From Monarcha castaneiventris obscurior (lineage: Eukaryota > Chordata > Aves > Passeriformes > Monarchidae), in NCBI GenBank assembly GCA_026261815.1, contig JAMPIT010000379.1, positions 20,882,501 through 20,946,500 of the forward strand: a stretch of DNA of 64,000 nt, read 5' to 3'. Both the position numbers and the translations under genes were made by a program. Numbering within the stretch: position 1 is the stretch's first letter; each line of letters begins with the position of its first letter. This document shows positions 11,893 through 22,965 of this stretch, piece by piece. The notes under the pieces are model-generated. The model saw nothing but the letters and a program-made list of their open reading frames with translations, searched no databases and was not told the origin of the DNA.

Positions 11893-13728
11893 GTAGTTTC
11901 AGTTAAAAAATCATTAGTAGTTCTACAGCAGAAGACCTGAATTTGAAAGTTCTAGATGTCTCTGAAGTGGGATTTTAAAAATAAAAAAGGCTTTTTAGTT
12001 TGTGAGCTGAGGTCATCCAGGCAATGTAGGGGAAATATTGAGCTATTGATAGCATGCTGCTAATACCCTCATGTAAGTGCTTGTTTTTAAATACTCCAAT
12101 AAAACCTGTACTTTTGAATACCGGATAGATTTTAGTTTTCCCTGTCTCAGGTAATTTTTTAGAGAAGATTGGAATTTTATAAGACTGTTAATGTCTGTAA
12201 AATCAGCTCTTCAATAAAATTTACTTCAGTGCCTTGCTTTAGATCTTTCCCTAGTCATTGTGTGTAGCAGGATGCCAAGCAATGGCCGATTTGTGACACT
12301 ACAGAATATGTTGTGATATCATCCTCTTTTCCCACAAATTATTAATTCTGCTATTTAATTCAATAGATGTTTGGGCTTTCTGTAAGATTTTCTACAGGTA
12401 CTGAATGATATGAAAATAGTGTACATGTTTCCACATGGGTTTTGTCTTATTCTTGGCTGGGCACTACCTTGCTGCCTGTGCAGACATTAAACTGCTCATA
12501 TAGGCCATGTTTTTCACTGACAGCATAGTATGAAACTAAACTAAAGCTGAATCCAAATTAGAAAGGAACCATTTGATATTATAGGAGTAAGCACAAAACT
12601 CAGAATAGTGAGAGTTAATTGCCCAAATACCACAGTATTACTGCCATGATAAAGTAAGCTGCAGCTGTAAGCTCTAACAGCTATAGTATAATCGTTTGTA
12701 CAGACTCAGAAATCTTACGGACTTGTCAGAATTGAGATAGGAACTTAAAAAGTTGGAGGTCTCAGCACTTTGAAATAACTGCTTCAAATAAATGCAGTAA
12801 TATTCTCTGGGGACTGTAAACTGTTAGCTGCAGCTACCATGTCACGTTACACACTTCACCACCTCTTGGTCTTTGTTCTTCACACTCTATTTATATTTTG
12901 AACTTCGGTTTTTGTACTGTTCCTCAAAAATACATTGTCTGAGCAGTGTACACATAAAGCAGATTTACAAGGATAAAACCATTTGCTGACTTCATGAAGT
13001 TTTTGTCTCTTTTCCCCCTTTCATTTATGCACCATAACATTTCCTTTTTCACTCCTGCGTCTCCACTCAGAGTTAGGAGCACAGTGTTGTTATGGGAATT
13101 TAAAGGTCTCATGACCATAGAATATCAGAACACAGATGGGCCCAACTGAATTTCTCAGTGAGAGTAGGGCATATAAGCCAAACACAAATTCAGTGTCTCT
13201 GGTCTCTCTCTGCCTGCTGCTCTGGGTAAGTAGGTGGTCTAGGGATCTTGACTGAGGATTATGCATTTGGGGACAGGCTTGTGAAAGGCAAGATGACAAG
13301 AAAAATAATTACAGTTCGGTTTAAGGAAATAAACTATTTCAGGGATGCCACATTTATATATTTTTAATCTGATGTACGAGTTAATGTCATATATAGTGTG
13401 ACATTTCATCTCAGAAATTTTAAAATGGGTTCAGAAATTCATGAAACTTGGTCACAAATATTAATAAATGTTGTAAATATCCATCATAATCAGAATAGGA
13501 CTGGCTACTTTACACTCTCAGATCTTTTAAGATCAAAGTCAGCCCGGCTATAGAGACCTGTGTCACACTGATCTGCACTGACAGAGGAAAGTATATTTTA
13601 AAATGTTGGGTATGTTCATTTGAATTTCTGGATCCTTTTTATCTTTTATTTGTAATTTTTTTTTTATTTCAGACTTGTTGGACCTTCCCTCCTGCTCTGG
13701 ACCTTTCCCCTGGCGTCGGCACAGCTCA

Positions 13729-13822
13729 GAAGGATGAACGAAAAGGAAGCAATAGGAGAGGGATGGAAGAGGGGAGAGGAGTAGAAAGAGGAGGAGGGGC
13801 AGAAATAAAAATGGAGAAAAAA
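13729..13822 (+). repeat. Purine-rich (GGA/GAA) tract
   Basis: About 95 bases are dominated by A and G with few pyrimidines, with GGAGAGG and GAGGAGG strings. Such polypurine tracts can form triplex structures. The minus strand reads as a pyrimidine-rich open frame, which I treat as a composition effect. Confidence 0.75.
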
Positions 13823-15065
13823 TCCCCAGCAATTCGGCTACGGCTCCAGACAATGGGGATGTTTTCAATCCCCACTTTTCCCTACCTTCACCTCTAGCTC
13901 AGACAGCTCTCCCTCTCTACTTTAGCTTTCATCACCACTACAGAAATTTCATGAATTTAATTTTTTTTTTTAATTAAAGAATGAAACCGCAACAAATAAA
14001 GTGTTGCAAACAACAAAATATACCCATCTTCTCACAAAATATAACATGACACAATTCATGTAAATGGTTCTTGAAGTAGGATTATTTTCCTCCTAGTAGT
14101 CTTACATCTTTAACTATGAAAGTATGAAGTGGTTTCATAGTTCATGAGGGAGACAAAGCTTAGGTTTCTTCTTGTTTTTATACCCAACTTGCACCCTTTA
14201 AATCAGTTTGCACATGACCCTGTGATTTTCAATTTTATTCATCTGGATCCAAAAGCAGGCTCTCTACTGGTCTTTATTTACTTATTTTCTACCTCCCCTT
14301 CCTTCAAAACTTTACTTCCAGGGGTCCTTCTTACTCCTTATTCTCTTAGAATATAAATTAAAAATTATTCATATTCTTTAATTTAGTTTGAATTTTGAAG
14401 TGTATTATTCAGCCTTGTAGTGCAAATATCCAACCAGAGCAAAGAATGCAGTCTGATATTTTGTTGTGCAGCGTGACCATCAGAGAGAAAAGATGCAGGC
14501 ACCCCATGCCTGAGTCCTGGTCTGGCTCTTGGCTTGATCCTAGTGTTGTGTCTTACTTCCCAGCTGGAAGGTAGGCCACTGTAAAGGTGGAGGACTAAAA
14601 GGACCCTTTGGCTAAGCCTCTTTTCAGTCCTTACAGGTACTTGCTTCCTCTCAGCTGTTCCCACCAGGAATCCCTTATGCCCAACAAGGCGGCTTTGGGA
14701 GTGTTAATAAAAAGAGTAGATCCAGTAACTGGTCTTCCTAAGAAAGCGTTTCCTAAATCTAGAGCTTAAATTGGTCCTCTGGCTCCCCTGTACCAATCTG
14801 CCTGATACAAAAGAGCCAAAGGTTAGCTACTGAGTCGATACAAAACAAGACTCACTTGTAAATTTGAGGATTTAATTCTTGAAATAGAAAATCCTAAGAA
14901 TTCCCAATTGCTTTTTAAATGCTATAATCAATTATAGAAATTGAGTGAAGAAAGGTATTAGATTTCAAAATATTTTGTATGGAATAGTATTTAATACAGA
15001 TGCTGGTGATGCCTTCTCCAGCCACCTAGAAACAGAGACTAGACAAGAGTAAGGGAATAAAGATA

Positions 15066-15071
15066 TTTATT
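15066..15071 (-). terminator. Polyadenylation signal AATAAA of the LTR
   Basis: AATAAA on the minus strand, about 60 bp before the 3' end of the LTR, as expected for the R region of a retroviral LTR. Confidence 0.6.
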
Positions 15072-15162
15072 TGAAGGGCCTTCAAGGTACACCCTGGGGC
15101 AGCCAGAGGCTGCTTCCAAAAAATGGACCCCAAGATGGACAACAGGTCACAAGTTCTTCACA

Positions 15163-15170
15163 CTTTTATA
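15163..15170 (-). promoter_or_regulatory. TATA box of the LTR promoter
   Basis: TATAAAAG on the minus strand, preceded by U3-like sequence and followed about 95 bp later by AATAAA. This is the expected position for the LTR's own promoter. Whether it is active is unknown. Confidence 0.65.
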
Positions 15171-15448
15171 GGTTTGGTTCATTTGCATATCAGGGTTAAT
15201 TCTCCAATTAAAGCCCGAGTTTAATGATGTAATTCCCCTCAGCTTGCCCCCCCCCTTTACAATCTTCAGTTTACACATTTTGGGCCTAGAACAGCCTGGC
15301 TGTCCTTGAAGGCAAAGCCTGGAGAGGCTTTGTTATGTCTACCTAGCACGAGAGAGCAGGAATTACAGGCTACAAGAAACTTCAGAGTTACACTCTAAGC
15401 AGTACAGAATTTGAAAAATATAAAAGTTAAAACCCAAGGCATCACTGG

Positions 15449-17334
15449 AACAGGTCCAGAGCAGAACAATTGGGTCCAAAAGGCTGAAATAAATTTTATA
15501 GCATAAAAAGACCTTTAGAAAAAATTCTAAATATTATAGGTCAAATGCAAACATGCTATTTAATAAACGAATAAATAAAAATTACATAAACCTGCAAGAA
15601 AACTGTTACTTCTTTCAGGGATTTTATGTTTAAGGATATGTTAAATTTTATTAACATTTAGGAGAACTTAATTTTACATTTTCTTAAAAGAGGCACTATG
15701 AATTGATGCAACTGACTATTGCCTCATTACTTGACAGGAATCTTTAAATTTTGTTGCTACTGAAGTCTGCCTGATGTATTGCTTTTACGTGTTTAGAATT
15801 TGATTATTTGTGCTCAATTTACTTGAGTCACACACTTGAATAGCAGTTTTCTGATATCAACAGGGTACTCAGAGCCTCTGAACTTGGTACTTTGGGTTTC
15901 TGGGCAGTCTCTATGACAAGTGGGGCCCTATGGAACAACTTGGTGAGATATCCAGATCCCCCAGAGGACTATACTGAGAGCTGTGCCTGTCCCACAGGAC
16001 AAACAGGAGTTCCTACACGCACCAGGACATGCTTGGCAGAGACCATGTCCATCTCCCTGCTAGAACCAGGGAACTGTTTTCAGCACATTTGTTTCCTGGG
16101 ATTTTTTAAAGTGAGAAGGTTTGTAGAAGACTTTCCTGGGCCTTCAGAAAGTTATAGTATGGAGGTGCAGCCTATTTTTTTAAAGGCAGTTATCAATGGT
16201 GCAGGCAGTCTGCCTACCTCTTGCAGGTTCAGGTCATGTTTTTTAGCCTCAAGTGTTATTTAAGGCCAGTTAAGGGAAGCCTACCTTAACTTTAGGTAAC
16301 TTCACTGACAGTACAAGAGAAGTCATGCAGTTTGAAACCTTTCCTCAACTGCTGTTGAAATGTGATGTAACATATCCCATGCTTCAGAATTTAGAGCAAT
16401 TTGCAAAAGGGAGAAATCTGACTTTCTTGCTCGTTTGAGTAGACATTTTGAAAACACTGGTGTTGGTGAGCTCAGTAAGACTGCTCACAAAAGCAAGATA
16501 AAGGAGTTGTGTAAACAAATCTGAAGCAAATATTTTGCAGAACACAGGTGAAGTGATGATATCTTTCTCACTGACTCAAATTTTTTGCCTATTCTCAGTC
16601 CTACCATTCTATCATCTCTGCCACAAATATTAGATATTTTAACTTACTAGTTTGCTTTGCAACACTTATCTTCCTCAGAGTGCAACAAAATAATTCCATA
16701 TTGCAATTACCATTTAACTTTGAAATGTAACTACTGTATAATCCATAATCATCAATTTCTTTTATGACCAGCTCTTTACTGTTATATTTTACAGCCTTTC
16801 AGTGCATCAGTAAAGTATCTTTATAGAAGTAGAGTAATAGACTTGGCACCTTTGATTCTAGGAACTTCCTAATGAAAACTTCGAAAGCTTGGATCCGTTC
16901 CTGAAAGGATAGTGCTACTTACATATGTTCATAAACTGTCTCTTTCAAATTAAATACTTTGTGACCTCTGGAAAGTGATATAAAATGTATCTCATGGTAT
17001 TGGTTGCTTCATGTAACACGTATGTTTTGAAATAAATTGCTTAAGTCTCCTGACATTAGACTTCACCACTGAAGTTCAAAGAAAGATTTCCAGATTGTGA
17101 TACTTGCCTCTCAACTGCTGCTCACACAGAGCAACAAGAAGTTCTCTCAACTTTTGAAAGCTAAGAAAATCGTGAAAATTTTGGAATTCGAGAGAACTTT
17201 GGCAATCTCTAGTAAATACAGAGTTAAAGGCCAGAGTTCAGTACCTTTGTGAAAGTTTTATTGGGTGTGGAATGTGGATTACTGTATATGATGTCTTAGA
17301 CAGTCATCTACGTATCTATAGTAAATAGTATATG
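15449..17334. other. AT-rich non-coding DNA between two LTRs
   Basis: No recognisable gene or repeat family. A plus-strand open frame of 123 codons at 15892-16263 sits in a somewhat GC-richer patch. Its product matches nothing I recognise and it has no clear exon boundaries, so I do not call it. The two flanking LTRs differ in sequence, so this is not the interior of one provirus. Confidence 0.55.
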
Positions 17335-17803
17335 TGTTGGTGGACTAGTTTGAAAGCAAACCAGTAAGTGATTCCAAATCAGAACTACAGTTTAATTGGA
17401 AAATTAGAATAAATGCAATAGTACAGAAACATTGACAAAGTACAACCTGACACCCTGTTGATCAGGGTGGTGGGAGCAGTCCTGTTGAAGTGATAGATGT
17501 GGTTCTGTTGAAGTGCTGATCCTGTAGAAGGGTCTGGTCTTCCTCTGACAGTCCAGTGGTAGCTCTTGACCTCTGGGACCCCGGTAGGTAGGGGCTGAGT
17601 GGGGTGTTCCAAACCTCAGATTATATCCAGGTGGGAATGCTTGGTTCCTCCCTCTGGGTGGAGCATCTCACAATGGGATGATGTAATTTTATGAGTCATG
17701 GAGAGGGGCTGGATGGCCCATTAACAGAAAAATATTTCTGGAGGGAGTTACCAGGGATGTGTCATGGAAGAGATAAAGAACACTGTCCCACCTGGTTTTA
17801 ACA
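17335..17803 (-). mobile_element. Older solo LTR (ERVL-like), edges approximate
   Basis: On the minus strand the sequence begins TGTTAAAACCAGG. It then carries a TATAA-like box (GGATATAATC, plus 17619-17628), a GC-richer transcribed-type segment, an ATTAAA polyadenylation signal (plus 17391-17396) and an end compatible with CA. This order, and the overall sequence style, match avian ERV LTRs as I remember them. Imperfect terminal inverted repeats (TGTT...AACA) set the proposed limits. I could not find a clean target-site duplication, so the edges may be off by several tens of bases. No internal genes adjoin it. It looks more decayed than the LTR at 15007. Confidence 0.6.
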
Positions 17804-20107
17804 GCTTATGAAGATGGTGATAGAATACATACTTTTGGTTACATCTTACTTTGTAACCTAAGACAGTTGGCAATCTCTGTTTGTCCTAGCAAACAGGACT
17901 GTGGTGAAAACAAGGTTGAATGAAGGTTGCCATCATCATCAAGAAGGGATTTCATATAATAAAGATACTATAAGTAAATATACTGAGGACAAGGCATACC
18001 AGGTACTCTGAACGTATAATGTGTAGCTTTCTACGTGTGGCTTGTAACAACTTAGACAAATTGGGAGCCGGGTATTTCTCTCACTAGCAGTTCTGCAACA
18101 CTTTGAACATTAGCCCACTTGGATTGTGACATGAGAGGATTTTTTATCTGAGGACTTAATTTTTTAAGGATGAGATATGGTGCAAAATATTTTCTTGTGA
18201 AATTATCTCTCTTAATCTCATGTATTTTGAATAGTACAGCACATACCATACGTAGAAGGTGCTCCTATGTAGCTATATCCATGGATACTCCTGGTCTTCT
18301 AATTAGGCCTATAACAACTCTGTTGTTGAATTTATTGGAAGAAAGATGTGCCTTCTATTTTCAGTACAGTAGGGATAGAGTAGGACTGGTTTCTTTAATG
18401 CAGAACAGGATATTAATGCAATAGAGTAGACACTCCGGTACCTGTTGAATCGGGGGCTTAATGACATTAGAAAAATTGGATTTAATATAAAAAGTTCAAT
18501 GCTATTTTTCCTATGAAATGAGTTGGTATATCGTTTTTCTGGTACACTAAAAATGAAAAAGTGCTGATATAGTGGTTCAAAAGCGTAACAGCTCATTCCG
18601 TTTCTGCTGGTAATAAAGAATAAGAAAAAGTTATTTCCAGAAGAAGATTATTTGTAGTAGAATACATAGAATACTAGAATAATAATGCAAGAATAAATTA
18701 AACTGGTTATAATTAATTTATAATTTATTTTATATTTTATCAATATCAATAGGTCATTGCAGGAATTGATGCCTTGTACAATTAGACAGATATCAGGACA
18801 GATCACATTGTCATACCAATATGTATTAATGATCATATCAACTAACAACAATTTTATATTCTGTAGGAAAACAAAATCTTAATATATTCTGTAGGAAATA
18901 TGCTTAAAGCAGGTACTAATTTTTTAAAATGAAAATAAAAAATCGCAATATACTTGCAAGAAGGTGAAGTAGAAATACATTATTAGATCTATATTGGAGC
19001 TCATATCAAACTCCTGAAGTAATTTCAAATGATAGGAGCTTATAAGTTCCTAAACTCTGGCATCTCCTAACTTTGTATTCCTTGACTTTGCCAACTTATC
19101 TTTTTCCAATGTTGTTTTTTGAATGTGTCTGTGTGCAGTCTATATTTACTCTATTGAGGGGGATTACATGTCTAGACATATATATTTGAAGTTTCATTAT
19201 GAAATATGTAACAATGGTAGCATAAAAATACAGCTATTTATGAAAATGTTTTTGGAGCATTGCCTTGTAACTTCTTACTGAAGCTATAAATTTGAACCAT
19301 GTTTTCTACTTGCACCAATGAATGAGGAAGTATAAGAGTAAGATTTTAAAGTAGAAGCATGCTTTAATGAACAAAATGCACCATTTAAGCTTGGTCATAT
19401 CTGTATCCCAGCAGAAGCTGAGGAAGGAAGTCCTCTGGTTTTTGTGACCTTCAGCTTCCCATATATGTACATATTATTTCATTAAGAACAGTAACTTTTC
19501 TATAAGGACTTATTACAGTAGTCAAATTTCATCCAAGATTTTTAAAACCTTACAAATGCTTATCGTTTAAGTAATGATAATATAGGAAGATTTTATTGGT
19601 TTTTGTTGCCAAAGGGCAGAGGACTCTAGCAATGGAAGTGAGATTAACAGCTTATTAAAACTATAGCAGATGAGCTCCAACCTCAAACCCACATGATTTA
19701 TATGCAGATTTCAACCCACCATGACTGTTCAAGATTCTGCAGTAGGGTATGTATTCATTAGTAACAATTATTTTATTTCAAAACAATACACATGATGTAA
19801 ATATTTAAATTCTTTTAAATGTGAACTCATCTAAAGTATTTGCATGCATTACCCAATGAACTCGTTCAGTCAGGTCCTATCACCAGCAGTATATTTAAAA
19901 TATAATCAGTGAAAAGATCCTTATGCATTTTAAAATATTCTTTCCTACTGTTAAAATTTTTTTCTCATTCTAAGTATGTGGTATATAAGACTTCTGTTAT
20001 ACTTGAGATATGGTATCTTTGTCCTTGTATTCTTTTTGTAAGACCCTTTTATCTTGGAGGGTTTTTTTATGTATCTGTCTTCTTCAACACCTTTTAACAA
20101 ATCTCAA

Positions 20108-20157
20108 CCTAAAAGGAAGGAGAAAAAAAAAGAAAAAAAAAAAAAAAGAGAAAAAAG
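20108..20157 (+). repeat. A-rich tract
   Basis: About 50 bases of adenine runs separated by single G bases. No retrocopy was recognised next to it. Confidence 0.9.
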
Positions 20158-20629
20158 GGTCTTTATTAATCAGAAAATAAGAGCATATTTCAGAGCAGGT
20201 GGAGTAGAAAGAGATATCAAAGCCAAGTTAAAAAATAGTGAACTTATAGTGAAGTCTTCAGGAAACTCCTACAGTCATTTTGTAGGCAAAAATTTAAAAA
20301 GACATGCAGATAATTTTGATTTTAGAATAAGCTGACTTTCATGGAAGTAGTTATGTTTCAGGAGTTAGAGAATCTATGAGAAGCTGCTGAATTCATTCCT
20401 TCATATGCTAGATTTTATATCTATATAGCTATATATATTACACCCATGATATCCTATTTATATGATGTCCTGTATATTACATGACTGTATCTTTTATGAT
20501 ATATGGTGCCAGATAAGATATAAATTTCTGCTTAAGACAGAGAAAGTAATTTTGTTTTTTAACAAACTCCATGTATTAGACTACAACTGAATCCCTGAAA
20601 ATGAATATAGTTGTTTTGAGAAGCCAAAG

Positions 20630-20646
20630 TAAAAAAAAAAAAAAAA
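20630..20646 (+). repeat. Poly-A run
   Basis: A run of about 16-17 adenines in AT-rich DNA with no identified parent element. Confidence 0.85.
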
Positions 20647-22846
20647 GATTTTCTTTCAGAGAAACCAAATGTGAGTTGATATAAATGAATGGAAAAATAT
20701 TGCTTGAGCTAGTGTGGCTTAAGTACATAGTTTCATTTGCATATTTAGTCTCAACCTAGCAGATACAAAGCTTGCAAGGTCTTTCTTAGTGGGGTAGGGA
20801 GTGATACAGCTTTTGGCTTTGGTTAAGATCCTTCTTGGTTGTGCAGGTAAGGGCCTGTTGACCTCCAAAATGCACATATTTTCAAGGTCTCTAATTGTAA
20901 GTTTGTACTTTATATGATTGCAAAACTAAATTAAGTCAAATCCTACAATTCACTTGTTTGAGTCAGAATAATAGATATTTTGTGGACAAAAAATTACTGT
21001 GGAGTGGAAATTCAAGTGCTTCATCTTGGGGGAAAATATAATTTTTACTTTAATCTGCAATATTATATTGAAAAATGCTATAGTACCAGATAAGATACAG
21101 TGTGATTTCTTGAAAATCTGTATTGGAGTTTTCTGTGGTCAGATTCCCATCCAATTACTAGAGTCAAACTTAACTAGCTAGTAATATATTTTGAGAGTCT
21201 CAGTTCAACTGGCTGCTATAGAAGGACATCTACAATTGCCATTTTATGGCATTCATGCCAAGCATAGGCAAAATTTTATCACATTTAGAGTGCAGTTAAA
21301 AAACCCCCCCTTGTTACAACATAAATTAAGCCAGAATTCTGTAAATTTCTTTCCCATAAACACTTGGAGGAATCTTGCCATCATCTAAATTTTTATTAAT
21401 TTACCCACTAGTGCTTTGCCAAATCCCAACAGAAGGCATTTTCCCCATCTTACTATTAAAACTGCTTATAAATTAGAGTATTTTGGATTGTGCATCTAGT
21501 GTAATAAAAAGGATCCTAATCCAAACCAGTAATTTTCAAAAATGTTACCAAAAAAAAATTCATTTGAATATTTGCGGTTACATTGGTTCTTTTTTATTTT
21601 AGATAATAATTGCAATGGAATTTTAAAATTTTTATTTTCATATTTATTTAGAAAAATTAATAATGAGAAGTTTCCTTGTACACAACAGAAGGCAGACAAT
21701 GGAAGAGAACTTCGTCATTCAGTTTCTAGGCTCCGCTTAGGATACTTTTTTCCCCAAAGTCTTTTTCTCATCCTCTTTTTCTCTTTTTTTCTTTTGAGGA
21801 CACATCTACAGTGTCAGCACATGCAATCCTTCTGCCTCCCTCAGCTTCCATGCCTCTAAGATCTTGTAGAGCTTATATGACTTTCAGAAGACTCTGGGTA
21901 TGCTTAATTATGTCAAACTCAGTGCTGGGCTAGTGCAGTCTCAAACCCAGAGCTGAAAGTTCTCTTTCCTGTTCAGTCCTCTGCAAAATCTTCTGTCTAA
22001 ACAAGTGCTCCCTAAACCCCTTTCAGATGATCAGTCTTTTGGGTGAAATTCCTTCAGTGGGAAGTTACAGCATAAAGAAAGAATATCTTTTTACATTGAA
22101 CTGAAATGAAGGGCATTTGCTAGAAAACAGGAGACTGGTCCAGCAATGCCTGTATCTCTTACTAAACACATATTAATTATTTCATCTGGTGGGGACTTTC
22201 CTATTAGTGTCTTTCCCATGATCATTAGGGATGAATGCGATACTGATTTCACTTTGCAAATAAGCACTAGCATTACTTATTTTCATATTTGTTTTAAAGC
22301 ACAAACATAAAAAAAAACCCCAAAAACTGAAGTGCAGATAAGGGTTATCATATTTCCTTCAGAGAAAGCTGAGAATATGAAAATAATTTTCCTGTTGATA
22401 TAAATTGCCCATTTATTATGGCTTATTTCTTTTACATACATGCAATACAGTTAACCCTCTTCAAGTTAAATGCACTAATCTAGTTAATTTTACTCGTGGA
22501 CTTCAACCTTTGATTGCTGATGAGAGTATAGTCACATTTTATGGAACACACTGAGGAGTCATCCCTCCTGCAAATATGTAGAAGAATGGTGTAAGAAAAA
22601 AAAACCCTTGTAGGAGCTGCAAAGGTACTGGAGAGTGAAAGGAACATAGTATCTAATGGCAGGATGTGTATTACTAACAGAAATGACTGGTGCCTTGACC
22701 TTCACTAAAATTCCCTTCTACTGTCCTTTTTTCTGTTTAAGATTTCACTTTCACATACAAACCTCCTTCTATCAGTTGTGTGTGTCCTTCTACATAGCTA
22801 CTAACATATCTGAAAAAATTTCACTCATCCTTTATAAGTATATAAT

Positions 22847-22965
22847 TGTTAAGGCTGGAAAAGACCTTTAAGATCTTCAAGTCCAACTCTTAACCCAACA
22901 GTACTGTGTTCACCACTAAACCTTATTACCAAGTCCCTCATCCACAAGTTTTTTGAACACTTTAA
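22847..22965 (-). mobile_element. CR1 LINE 3'-end fragment
   Basis: The plus strand contains the hallmark antisense CR1 3' untranslated phrases: a GGCTGGAAAAGACC-like start, AAGTCCAACTCTTAACCC, CCACTAAACC and TTTTTTGAACAC, in the usual order. The element therefore points leftward. Only about 120 bp remains, the usual result of 5' truncation during insertion, and the terminal short repeat is lost. CR1 is the dominant LINE of bird genomes. Confidence 0.85.

Larger units (their letters stand above)
3567..15002. other. AT-rich non-coding DNA (probable intron 1, proximal part)
   Basis: No coding exon, RNA gene or recognisable transposon was found. Open frames are short and lack exon-like boundaries. 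Low-complexity patches are T-rich at 3908-3924 and 4045-4068, GAT/AT-rich at 4306-4345, G/T-rich at 5336-5395, a CA repeat at 10543-10559 and a TA repeat at 11880-11892. A block near 4900-5170 looks like a candidate conserved non-coding element. Assignment as intron depends on the first exon proposed at 3445. Confidence 0.55.
15007..15444 (-). mobile_element. Solo LTR of an endogenous retrovirus, complete
   Basis: The 438-bp element is bounded by perfect 9-bp inverted ends, TGATGCCTT (15007-15015) and AAGGCATCA (15436-15444). It is flanked by the direct repeat CTGG at 15003-15006 and 15445-15448, which I read as a 4-bp target-site duplication. Read on the minus strand it has LTR order: U3, then a TATAAAAG box (plus coordinates 15163-15170), then AATAAA (15066-15071), then a short U5. 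No internal retroviral genes adjoin it, so it is a solo LTR left by recombination between two LTRs. A 4-bp duplication is typical of class I (gammaretrovirus-like) insertions, but a short match can be chance and an ERVL type is not excluded. The family name is not determined. Confidence 0.88.
17804..22846. other. AT-rich non-coding DNA
   Basis: No gene recognised. The interval holds AT-rich low-complexity patches at about 18690-18750 and 20405-20515. Open frames are short and rich in codons expected from AT-rich DNA. Confidence 0.55.

Noticed and set aside
15892..16263. Open frame of 123 codons between the two LTRs, considered as a retroviral remnant
   Set aside because: I saw no gag, protease, RT or env motif, and the flanking LTRs belong to different families.
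15007..17803. A single provirus bounded by the LTRs at 15007 and 17335
   Set aside because: The two LTRs differ in sequence and termini, and the 1.9 kb between them has no retroviral coding motifs.
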